DNA from: Flavobacteriales bacterium
Lineage (GTDB): Bacteria > Bacteroidota > Bacteroidia > Flavobacteriales_D > Sanyastnellaceae
Direction of reading: 5' to 3'
DNA length: 5,462 nucleotides
Assembly: GCA_947457285.1 (NCBI GenBank)
Contig: CANGVZ010000180.1
Location: 1 to 5,462 of the forward strand
Each line of letters starts with the position of its first letter. Position 1 is the stretch's first letter. The notes below the pieces were generated by a model. It was not told the DNA's origin, searched no databases, and saw only the letters and a list, made by a program, of their open reading frames with translations. Made by a program: the position numbers and the translations under genes. Below, in pieces: positions 1-5,206 of this stretch.

Positions 1-517
1 CTGCGGACAATACCATCTTTTTGTAAAGACCTTCAGAGATGATTGAGATGCTGATATCAGAGCTAATGGAGATGTCAAAGAAAATCGTGATTACCCCAAT
101 GATTGTACCGACGAAACCGAAGAGGGGCGCGAGACCGGCAATCATAGAGAGATAGTGCAATCCTTTTTCTAAACGCGAAACTTCAATATTCGCGGCGTCT
201 TCCAGAATCTTATCCAATTCTGCTGGTGTCGAAACGTCTGTGATCGCTGCGTAGTTAAAGATTCTGCCCCAGCTGTCACCGCGCTTCTCGCAGAGGGCGC
301 GCATTCCAGCTTTGTCATTCTTCTCCATTAACGACGCTAAAGTTTCAAGACTCTTATCATCAATTTTGGCATTCTTCCCAATAAACATCAAACGTTCTGC
401 GATGATGATGATTGCCGCGATAGACAATAGAAGGAGGATGAGCATCACCACTCCACCTTTGATCAACAATCCGATGATATCGAGCGATTGCTCCACCGGC
501 GCACCTTGTAATAACAT
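1..517 (-). CDS. MotA/TolQ/ExbB family proton channel protein (ExbB-like), C-terminus beyond window
   Basis: Inner-membrane subunit of an ExbB-ExbD or TolQ-TolR type motor, which uses the proton gradient to energise outer-membrane transport through TonB or to maintain the envelope. Read on the minus strand from an ATG at 517, 172 codons are open to the window edge. A hydrophobic segment lies at about residues 15-40 (GGVVMLILLLLSIAAIIIIA). A cytoplasmic stretch of about 80 residues follows. A second membrane segment at about 122-147 carries the family signature GLAPLFGFVGTIIGVITIFF, and the SISIISEGLYKKM lead-in to the third segment comes next. The third helix is outside the window. Bacteroidota ExbB proteins share this APLFG..GTIIG...F and ISEG.Y.KM pattern. 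There is no clear Shine-Dalgarno sequence before the ATG, as is usual in this phylum. ExbD and TonB partners would be expected downstream, to the left of the window. Family assignment is firm; ExbB versus TolQ is not decided. Confidence 0.9.
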   Translation of the reverse strand, partial: MLLQGAPVEQSLDIIGLLIKGGVVMLILLLLSIAAIIIIAERLMFIGKNAKIDDKSLETLASLMEKNDKAGMRALCEKRGDSWGRIFNYAAITDVSTPAELDKILEDAANIEVSRLEKGLHYLSMIAGLAPLFGFVGTIIGVITIFFDISISSDISISIISEGLYKKMVLSA

Positions 518-550
518 ACTCTGTTACGTTTTAGGGGACGAAGATAGTGA

Positions 551-640
551 AAAGCGACAAGCGACGAAGCGACGAAGCGACGAGCGACGGAGGGACAAGC
601 GACTTAGCGACGAGCGACTTAGCGACGGAGGGACGGAGGG
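551..640 (+). repeat. Degenerate array of 7-8 base units, left part of repeat block A
   Basis: Successive units resemble AGCGACGA, AGCGACTT and AGCGACGG/AGGGACGG, almost all with a GAC core and mostly 8 bases apart (some 7). The plus strand is strongly purine-rich. The last 53 bases (588-640) belong to a 60-base stretch (588-647) that matches 2581-2640 in 59 of 60 positions; the single difference is G641 versus A2634. The subunit at 581-589 (CGAGCGACG) is the inverted complement of 781-789. The array starts about 30 bases upstream of the exbB-like start codon. Confidence 0.9.
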
Positions 641-661
641 GCCGATAGGAAATAGGGAATA
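641..661 (+). repeat. Three heptamers, GGGAATA type (block A)
   Basis: Consecutive 7-base units GCCGATA, GGAAATA and GGGAATA are followed by a run of six G. The equivalent place in the second block (2634-2668) has five units, so the array differs in copy number by two units between the blocks. Confidence 0.8.
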
Positions 662-686
662 GGGGGGAAAAGATAAACGTTAATAG

Positions 687-706
687 CCTGCCCATTCATG
701 GGCAGG
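687..706. repeat. 20-base palindrome, centre of repeat block A
   Basis: CCTGCCCATTCATGGGCAGG pairs CCTGCCCAT with ATGGGCAGG, giving 9 bp if the loop is only TC, or more realistically 8 bp with a 4-base loop. It lies in a 34-base stretch (680-713) that is identical to 2684-2717. It is not followed by a T-tract on the plus strand, so it does not look like a standard intrinsic terminator. Confidence 0.9.
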
Positions 707-717
707 TGGGGAACATG

Positions 718-780
718 GGAATCTGGAATTTGGAACTTGGAGTTTGGAATTTTGAATTCAGAATTGAGATTTGAGATTTG
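718..780 (+). repeat. Nine consecutive heptamers, consensus GGAATTT (block A)
   Basis: The 63 bases divide exactly into nine 7-base units: GGAATCT, GGAATTT, GGAACTT, GGAGTTT, GGAATTT, TGAATTC, AGAATTG, AGATTTG, AGATTTG. There is no break in phase although the units drift in sequence from left to right. The inverted arm of the block begins at the very next base (781). Positions 754-767 are identical to 2741-2754 in the second block. Confidence 0.92.
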
Positions 781-789
781 CGTCGCTCG
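781..789. repeat. Right inverted arm of block A
   Basis: CGTCGCTCG is the exact inverted complement of 581-589 inside the left 8-base array. Together they bracket a block of about 209 bases. In the second block the arm starts at the same place relative to its heptamer array (2782), but with a different sequence. Confidence 0.7.
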
Positions 790-791
790 CG

Positions 792-806
792 GACTCCGTA
801 GGAGTC
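792..806. repeat. Small hairpin GACTCC-GTA-GGAGTC, first copy
   Basis: Perfect 6-bp stem with a 3-base loop. The same 15 bases recur at 845-859. Between the copies, 809-821 (ATGTT-TGT-AACAT) forms a third small hairpin, also with a 3-base loop. Short GC-rich hairpins of this kind are typical of dispersed intergenic palindromes; the function is unknown. Confidence 0.8.
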
Positions 807-843
807 TCATGTTTGTAACATCATAAAGCACCGACGCTCTCCC

Positions 844-860
844 CGACTCCGTAGGAGTCG
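844..860. repeat. Small hairpin CGACTCC-GTA-GGAGTCG, second copy
   Basis: Repeats the 15-base palindrome at 792-806 with one extra flanking base pair, giving a 7-bp stem and GTA loop. The two copies start 53 bases apart. No T-tract follows on either strand, so it is not called a terminator. Confidence 0.8.
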
Positions 861-884
861 CACAGGATGGGGGGCTGATGCTGA

Positions 885-956
885 CTTTTTTTGTGAGACG
901 GTGATGTGACTAATGTGTTTTGAATTATATTCGTGAAACTCTTTTCACAAAAAAAG
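885..956. repeat. 12-base inverted repeat upstream of the T9SS gene
   Basis: CTTTTTTTGTGA at 885-896 is the exact inverted complement of TCACAAAAAAAG at 945-956, with 48 bases between. Inside the right arm is a small stem, GTGAAA-CTCT-TTTCAC (933-948). It could be an operator or a transcript structure in the T9SS gene's leader, but part of the match is a homopolymer run, so chance is possible. Confidence 0.45.
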
Positions 957-1045
957 AACTTGAATGAATTTACGAAAAACCAATCATCGAAATCTCAACT
1001 ATCATATCCAAACTTCACTGCTTCGAAATCTTTAATAATAAGTCG

Positions 1046-2545
1046 ATGAAGATATTCACTACCATTATATGCACTCTTATGTCATTGATTGGACTAGCTC
1101 AATTCAACAATATCTATTTCTATGACTTAAATTACAGAGGGGCAAGTCTTGGAATAAAGGAAAATCCAAATACAGGTGATTGTTATATTTCTGTTTCCTA
1201 TTTGCCGGATGGAGACACAGAGAATAGCCTTGGCTTTCTAAATCTCTCTCCTGAAGGACAAGTCAACGAGATCAAACACCTTTTAGATTTGCCCGAAACG
1301 GGATCAGGATTGGCGAGGCAGGGGTATTTTAAAACAGTCAATAATGACTACATTCTCTCGGGGAGTCATTTTGCAACAGGTCCATTTGTTTATCGACTAG
1401 ATGATAACCTTGACACCATTTATACAGTATCTGAAACTGGGCTCCCTGATCACAACTGCTGGGGTGGAGTTGAACTGTTCAATGGTGATTTAATATTTGG
1501 AATCGTTTTAGGCTCAAGTAGTACGGACACCCTAAAAATACGCCGATACTCTGAAAGTCTTGATTTTCTGCAAGCCTTTGATATCGCCTTTGATTACAAT
1601 TTCCTTATTCCAAATTCATTCATTGCTAAAGACTCATTGATTTATATAAGTTTGCATCATCTCTTACCAGGGTCCCACCGCCGAAATTTGATTGTCTGCT
1701 GCAATGCATTGACCGGTGAGGAAATCTGGGAAACGCATCAGCTCGAAGATGAAAACGAATTGGGTTATATTGATGGGCATCTGTGTGTCACAAGCGATGG
1801 AACATTAAAACACGTTTTTTTCAAACAAGTTGAACTGGCTTTTCCTGGAAATCCAACGGCATCGTCATACGTTTACCTTACCGTCGTTGATGTTGATTAT
1901 GAAACGGGCGCATTGACCAATGAGGCGATCATTAGCAATTTAGAGTACGCGTCATACGTGGCGGATGTTGCCGCTACCAACGATGGGGGATTTGTGGTAT
2001 TGACCAAAAGTTATGACCAAAGCCTGGATGAAACTTCCTTCTGGACCATTTCAAAAATAAGCGAGGCAATGGAGGTAGAATGGCGACATCAATACTTTCA
2101 ACCGATAGAATTTATTGGCGGCAATGGTTCATACCTGTATGATATTGATACAACAAGCGATGATGGCATCATTGCGGCAGGCACCGCCTGGGGTGTTACC
2201 ATTGAAAGCGAATACTACGAACAGCCTTGGGTCCTAAAAATCGATGCATGCGGCAATGAGATTATCACCGACTGTTCGCTCAGTGGCTTGGGAGAACTTT
2301 CGGGGAGGAATAAAATTTCAATCTATCCAAATCCCGCGCGGGATCGGATATTCCTCAAAGCAGAAAACGCCATTCAACACGCGATGATTTTTGATATGAA
2401 TGGTAAAATGGTGCACAACGAAATCTTCAGCGGCGCCCAAGAACAAACCCTCTTCATCGATCACCTCCCCCCAGGACTCTATTTAGTCAACGCCATCGAC
2501 AGCAAAGGCGTGAGGAGCAGTGCGAGGGTGGTGGTGGAGAAATAG
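1046..2545 (+). CDS. Secreted protein with T9SS type A C-terminal sorting domain, function unknown
   Basis: A 499-residue protein predicted to cross the inner membrane by Sec and the outer membrane by the type IX system, ending on the cell surface or outside. Residues 1-18 form a signal peptide: Lys2, a hydrophobic core, and a likely signal peptidase I cut after G16-L17-A18. The middle (about 20-410) has short strand-like segments and recurring DG turns, for example DGGFVVLT near 313 and DDGIIAAG near 372. WVLKIDACGNE follows near 395. This suggests a beta-propeller-like body, which is inference. Residues 423-499 match the T9SS sorting domain: KISIYPNPARDRI at the start, FDMNGKMV in the centre, LPPGLYLVNA, and a basic, valine-rich end. 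No catalytic motif was recognised. The ATG at 1046 is chosen because it directly precedes the signal peptide and has the A/T-rich leader TTTAATAATA upstream. The gene is alone on its strand and flanked by similar repeat blocks; its TAG stop touches the second block. Confidence 0.9.
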   Translation: MKIFTTIICTLMSLIGLAQFNNIYFYDLNYRGASLGIKENPNTGDCYISVSYLPDGDTENSLGFLNLSPEGQVNEIKHLLDLPETGSGLARQGYFKTVNNDYILSGSHFATGPFVYRLDDNLDTIYTVSETGLPDHNCWGGVELFNGDLIFGIVLGSSSTDTLKIRRYSESLDFLQAFDIAFDYNFLIPNSFIAKDSLIYISLHHLLPGSHRRNLIVCCNALTGEEIWETHQLEDENELGYIDGHLCVTSDGTLKHVFFKQVELAFPGNPTASSYVYLTVVDVDYETGALTNEAIISNLEYASYVADVAATNDGGFVVLTKSYDQSLDETSFWTISKISEAMEVEWRHQYFQPIEFIGGNGSYLYDIDTTSDDGIIAAGTAWGVTIESEYYEQPWVLKIDACGNEIITDCSLSGLGELSGRNKISIYPNPARDRIFLKAENAIQHAMIFDMNGKMVHNEIFSGAQEQTLFIDHLPPGLYLVNAIDSKGVRSSARVVVEK

Positions 2546-2547
2546 GG

Positions 2548-2587
2548 ACGGAGTTACGGAGGGACGGAGGGACGGAGTTACGGAGGG
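2548..2587 (+). repeat. Five 8-base units ACGGAGTT/ACGGAGGG (block B, left arm)
   Basis: The units are ACGGAGTT, ACGGAGGG, ACGGAGGG, ACGGAGTT, ACGGAGGG, in perfect phase. The array continues as AGCGACTT/AGCGACGG units to about 2633. The 15-base GAGTTACGGAGGGAC occurs twice (2551-2565 and 2575-2589), and its inverted complement is at 2782-2796. The array starts 3 bases after the T9SS gene's stop codon. Confidence 0.92.
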
Positions 2588-2633
2588 ACAAGCGACTTAG
2601 CGACGAGCGACTTAGCGACGGAGGGACGGAGGG

Positions 2634-2668
2634 ACCGATAGGGAATAGGGAATAGGTAATAGGATATA
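2634..2668 (+). repeat. Five heptamers, GGGAATA type (block B)
   Basis: The units are ACCGATA, GGGAATA, GGGAATA, GGTAATA and GGATATA, followed by five G. This is the counterpart of the three-unit array at 641-661. Confidence 0.85.
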
Positions 2669-2690
2669 GGGGGAAAATGAACATTAATAG

Positions 2691-2710
2691 CCTGCCCATT
2701 CATGGGCAGG
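2691..2710. repeat. 20-base palindrome, centre of repeat block B
   Basis: Same sequence as 687-706, CCTGCCCATTCATGGGCAGG, with identical flanks TTAATAG on the left and TGGGGAA on the right. Read on the minus strand it is followed by a loose T-rich stretch, so a weak role as terminator for the dehydrogenase transcript is possible but not shown. Confidence 0.9.
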
Positions 2711-2732
2711 TGGGGAATGAGGGAACATGGGA

Positions 2733-2781
2733 GGAATTCTGAATTCAGAATTGAATATTGCGAATTGGCTATTGCGAATTA
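2733..2781 (+). repeat. Seven consecutive heptamers, GAATTG type (block B)
   Basis: The units are GGAATTC, TGAATTC, AGAATTG, AATATTG, CGAATTG, GCTATTG, CGAATTA, without loss of phase. Positions 2735-2752 are a perfect 18-base palindrome centred on GAATTC; the block A equivalent (748-765) has one base changed. The inverted arm starts directly after, at 2782. Confidence 0.88.
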
Positions 2782-2835
2782 GTCCCTCCGTAACTCAGTA
2801 CATCCGTAGCTCCGTAACTCAGTACCTCCGTAACT
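2782..2835 (-). repeat. Inverted 8-base array, right arm of block B
   Basis: GTCCCT is followed by six 8-base units: CCGTAACT, CAGTACAT, CCGTAGCT, CCGTAACT, CAGTACCT, CCGTAACT. The 16-base pair of units at 2788-2803 recurs at 2812-2827 with one change. Positions 2782-2796 are the exact inverted complement of 2551-2565 and 2575-2589. The array runs to within one base of the dehydrogenase stop codon (2837-2839). Confidence 0.9.
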
Positions 2836-2836
2836 C

Positions 2837-4066
2837 TTAAACCAGTTTCCTCAGCGCCAACTCGAATGCGGTGGCTGTTATTCCGCGCTTATCGGGGTGG
2901 ATATCACGGACTGCTTTTAAGGCTTTATGAATCGTTTCTGAGGTGTCCTTGAAGATGCCGTCGTCTGTCAAATCTACGTCGCCATTGCTCATGAGATATG
3001 CGAAGACGCGCGCCATGCCGCAGTTTGCTATAAAGTCAGGAATGAGACTAATCTTCTCATCAACCAATTCTGCGATCGGCCCGTAGAATATTTGTGTGTC
3101 CGCAAAAGGCACGTTCGCGCCGCAAGCCACCACTTCTACTCCACTCGCTATCATGCGCTTTACTTGATCTTCAGTGATTAATCGCGACGCGGCGCATGGT
3201 AAAAATACATCCGCTTTTACATCCCAAATCTTTGCGTTTACTTCTTCAAAACTCAATAGATCAGGCGCATTCAAAGCATTGCCGTGGCGCTCGATGAACA
3301 TGGTTTTTATTTCTTCAAAAGAAAATCCTTCTTCTCGAATGAGACCTCCGGCGCGGTCGATGATGCCCACCACTTTCGCGCCTTGTTGGCTCATATAAAA
3401 TGCAGCTGCCGCTCCTACGTTGCCCCATCCTTGAACTACCACTTTCTTTCCTTCTACTTTTCCTCCCCACAACTCATAGAAATGACGCACACTCTCGGCC
3501 ACGCCAAATCCAGTGATCATATCTGCTACCTTATATTTCTTATCAACCGATGGTGAATACTTCTCATCTTCCAATACTTTCACTACACCCAATCGCAAAT
3601 TGCCAATACGCTTTACTTTTTGAGCTTCCGTTGGTTGAAAGTGGCCATTGAATACACCTTCCTGAGGATGCCACACACCGCAATCTTCAGTAATCGGAAT
3701 CACTTCATGTATTTCGTCAACGTTCAAGTCTCCACCAGTTCCATAATAATGCTTCAAAAGTGGAGCTACCGCGGCATACCAGCGTTCCAATACTTCTTTT
3801 TTTCGAGGATCGCGCGGATCGAAGTTGATTCCACTCTTTGCTCCGCCTATCTGTGGTCCACTCACGGTGAACTTGATTTCCATCGTCTTGGCCAATGACT
3901 CCACTTCTCTCTTGTCGAGCCCTACACGCATGCGCGTACCACCACCAGCAGCGCCGCCGCGTAAAGAATTGATTACCACCCAGCCTTCAGCATCGGTGAG
4001 TGAATCTTTCCATTCAAAAACAATTTCCGGTTTTTTGTTCTCGTATTTTGACAAAAGTGTTTTCAT
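2837..4066 (-). CDS. Glu/Leu/Phe/Val dehydrogenase family amino-acid dehydrogenase
   Basis: Cytoplasmic NAD(P)-dependent enzyme that oxidatively deaminates an amino acid to its 2-oxo acid and ammonium, or the reverse. From the ATG at 4066 it has 409 residues. The N-terminal domain carries the family signature GGAKSGINFDP (residues 74-84), with the catalytic lysine at 77, and GTGGDLNVDE near 109-118. The Rossmann domain has VVVQGWGNVGAA (about 209-220) and ends its second strand with VVGIIDRAGG; the Asp at 237 favours NAD over NADP. The C-terminal half has LPCAASRLI and IPDFIANCGMARV, as in this family. Substrate cannot be fixed; the length and motifs differ from the shorter GGGKAVI-type leucine dehydrogenases. 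An in-frame GTG at 4099 would add 11 residues. The ATG is preferred because related proteins begin at MK.LL.K.ENK.PEIVFEW and because a candidate promoter overlaps the GTG. It lies 81 bases downstream of anmK on the same strand. Confidence 0.93.
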   Translation of the reverse strand: MKTLLSKYENKKPEIVFEWKDSLTDAEGWVVINSLRGGAAGGGTRMRVGLDKREVESLAKTMEIKFTVSGPQIGGAKSGINFDPRDPRKKEVLERWYAAVAPLLKHYYGTGGDLNVDEIHEVIPITEDCGVWHPQEGVFNGHFQPTEAQKVKRIGNLRLGVVKVLEDEKYSPSVDKKYKVADMITGFGVAESVRHFYELWGGKVEGKKVVVQGWGNVGAAAAFYMSQQGAKVVGIIDRAGGLIREEGFSFEEIKTMFIERHGNALNAPDLLSFEEVNAKIWDVKADVFLPCAASRLITEDQVKRMIASGVEVVACGANVPFADTQIFYGPIAELVDEKISLIPDFIANCGMARVFAYLMSNGDVDLTDDGIFKDTSETIHKALKAVRDIHPDKRGITATAFELALRKLV

Positions 4067-4089
4067 CGTGCAGGAATAATTTGACGCAC

Positions 4090-4120
4090 CAAACCTCACG
4101 TGAATATTTCACTTACGCAA
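4090..4120 (-). promoter_or_regulatory. Candidate Bacteroidota-type promoter for the amino-acid dehydrogenase
   Basis: Read on the minus strand, TTG (4118-4120) is followed after 20 bases by GAGGTTTG (4090-4097). The Bacteroidota primary-sigma consensus is TTTG near -33 and TAnnTTTG near -7, about 20 bases apart, so the downstream box has one mismatch. Transcription would begin roughly 15-20 bases upstream of the ATG at 4066, which would place the alternative GTG at 4099 in or before the promoter. The match was found by eye and could be chance. Confidence 0.35.
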
Positions 4121-4147
4121 GGATTTTTGAAAAAAAGATGAAAAAAA

Positions 4148-5206
4148 TCAGAGCCAGATTGCACCGCCAACGCTGTCATTCGAAGCTCCCGTCACAGACC
4201 GAAGTGTATTGACTTCTCCCGAAAGGCGCAATGCACCAAGGAATCCGAAGATGATTGCTTCTTTAAATTGAATTATTTCATGCGATGGTATATGAATCTC
4301 AGCATTACTCAAATCGCGCATGCGTTCTATCAAAAAATCATTAAATGCTCCGCCACCCGTCACAAGAATTTGTGCAATTGATTTGCTTTCTAGGAATCCA
4401 GCCAATTGGACTGCTATATGCTCCACACTTGTTCGCATCAAATCCTCGACCGAATGTTCATTCGGTAATAGATCTTCTTTATAATAAGTTTCAAAAAACT
4501 CCCTCCCTAAAGACTTAGGAAGTTCCTTATTGTAAAATGGAATCGCATTCCATTTTGCCAATAAAGATTCTATCACCGTTCCATTTCTCGCAATCATTCC
4601 ACCCTCATCATACTCCTTGCCTTGCATTGCGGCGATGGCATTCAATAGAATATTGCAAATGCTCAAATCCCCAGCGATACGCTGACCGGCTTCTTGAAAA
4701 GAAATATTAGCGATTCCTCCCAGATTCAAACACGCCGCATATTCAGAAAATAACAAGGCGTCTCCAATAGGAACCAGCGGTGCTCCCTGCCCTCCAAGGG
4801 CCACATCTTTCGTTCTGAAATCGGCCACCACCGGAAGTCCTGTTGCCGCAGCAATGTGCGCTGGACTGCCCACTTGAAGTGTCAGCGACTGCTGAGGTGC
4901 ATGAAAAATCGTGTGACCGTGAGAACAGATGGCATCGACTTCGGTAATATTATTTTTAGAAATAAAATCACTCACCCACTCCCCATGAAGCTGCCCAAGA
5001 GCGACGTGAAGCATGCTCAAATCATATCCTGAAAGACTCATTGCCCCTTTCAGGCGTTCTTTCCACTCTGAAGAATAAGAAACAGTATCTCCAAGATGAA
5101 AATCAAAAGTCCAACGATCTTGCTTTTTGTTAAAAGTACAATAAGCTATGTCCAGGCCATCCAGCGAGGTTCCACTCATCAGGCCTATGACACGAAACTG
5201 CTTCAT
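4148..5206 (-). CDS. anmK: Anhydro-N-acetylmuramic acid kinase (AnmK)
   Basis: Peptidoglycan-recycling enzyme that opens and phosphorylates 1,6-anhydro-MurNAc with ATP to give MurNAc 6-phosphate, which MurQ then processes. The 352-residue protein is complete, slightly shorter than the roughly 370 of E. coli. Motifs in order: GLMSGTSLDGLDIA (residues 8-21, phosphate loop), SHGHTIFHAP (95-104), VVADFRTKDVALGGQGAPLV (126-145, sugar site with the family's catalytic Asp region), NLGGIANIS (161-169), EYDEGGMIARNG (198-209), PKSLGREFF (230-238), VTGGGAFNDFLIERM (282-296, second ATP site), and a complete C-terminal SVTGASNDSVGGAI. GDLSICN (179-185) stands where many homologues have FDTGPGN-like sequence; related Bacteroidota enzymes also vary here. 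Its ATG overlaps the ABC-F stop as ATGA (5203-5206), indicating co-transcription and likely translational coupling. Confidence 0.97.
   Translation of the reverse strand: MKQFRVIGLMSGTSLDGLDIAYCTFNKKQDRWTFDFHLGDTVSYSSEWKERLKGAMSLSGYDLSMLHVALGQLHGEWVSDFISKNNITEVDAICSHGHTIFHAPQQSLTLQVGSPAHIAAATGLPVVADFRTKDVALGGQGAPLVPIGDALLFSEYAACLNLGGIANISFQEAGQRIAGDLSICNILLNAIAAMQGKEYDEGGMIARNGTVIESLLAKWNAIPFYNKELPKSLGREFFETYYKEDLLPNEHSVEDLMRTSVEHIAVQLAGFLESKSIAQILVTGGGAFNDFLIERMRDLSNAEIHIPSHEIIQFKEAIIFGFLGALRLSGEVNTLRSVTGASNDSVGGAIWL

Larger units (their letters stand above)
518..1045. other. Gene-free intergenic region between divergent genes, mostly repeats
   Basis: This 528-base stretch separates the divergent exbB-like gene and the T9SS cargo gene. 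Positions 551-789 are a composite repeat block and 792-860 hold small hairpins. Positions 861-1045 are A/T-rich leader with one 12-base inverted repeat and no repeat units of the block type. Open frames across 551-789 translate to low-complexity strings rich in Arg, Ser, Asp and Pro and match no family I recognise, so I do not call genes here. Promoters for both flanking genes should lie in this region, but I found no convincing Bacteroidota-type pair (TTTG about 20 bases before TAnnTTTG) for either. Confidence 0.8.
2546..2836. repeat. Composite repeat block B filling the gap between convergent genes
   Basis: Nearly all 291 bases between the TAG of the T9SS gene and the dehydrogenase stop are repeat units. 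In order they are an 8-base array (2548-2633), heptamers (2634-2668), a palindrome (2691-2710), heptamers (2733-2781) and an inverted 8-base array (2782-2835). The plan and orientation match block A at 551-789. Positions 2581-2640 match 588-647 in 59 of 60 bases, and 2684-2717 are identical to 680-713. Compared with A, B has two more GGGAATA-type heptamers and an extra 8 bases after the palindrome. Any terminators for the two convergent genes must lie in this block; I see no hairpin with a proper T-tract. Confidence 0.92.

Noticed and set aside
539..568. Possible promoter for the exbB-like gene on the minus strand (TATCTTCG at 539-546, TTCG at 565-568)
   Set aside because: Both boxes deviate from TAnnTTTG and TTTG, spacing is 18, and the upstream box is simply one of several identical repeat units, so chance is likely.
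312..662. Plus-strand open frame of 116 codons
   Set aside because: Its first part is antisense to the clear ExbB-like gene and its end is a translation of the 8-base repeat array (strings such as RRSDERRRDKRLSDERLSDG).
687..706. Intrinsic terminator at the 20-base palindrome (also 2691-2710)
   Set aside because: The stem is good, but no T-tract follows on the plus strand and only a loose T-rich stretch on the minus strand. In block A it lies upstream of both flanking genes, where a terminator is not expected.
551..789. CRISPR array
   Set aside because: Units are only 7-8 bases and contiguous; there are no 25-40 base repeats separated by unique spacers, and no cas genes.
619..831. Minus-strand open frame of 70 codons across block A
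   Set aside because: It is a translation of heptamer and octamer repeats plus hairpin sequence, with no domain and no conserved start context.
926..933. TATATTCG as a -7 box for the T9SS gene
   Set aside because: One mismatch and no TTG or TTTG at the required distance upstream; it would also give a leader of over 100 bases.
2487..2699. Minus-strand open frame of 70 codons, Ser/Pro/Leu-rich
   Set aside because: It consists of the block B repeats read in reverse (PPSLRNSVPPSL) and overlaps the end of the T9SS gene.
4067..4099. GTG at 4099 as start of the amino-acid dehydrogenase
   Set aside because: The extra residues MRFGASNYSCT are unlike the family's start, and the GTG lies next to the candidate -7 box; the ATG at 4066 fits better.
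3174..4212. Several plus-strand open frames of 70-92 codons opposite the dehydrogenase
   Set aside because: All are antisense shadows of a well-supported gene with clear family motifs.
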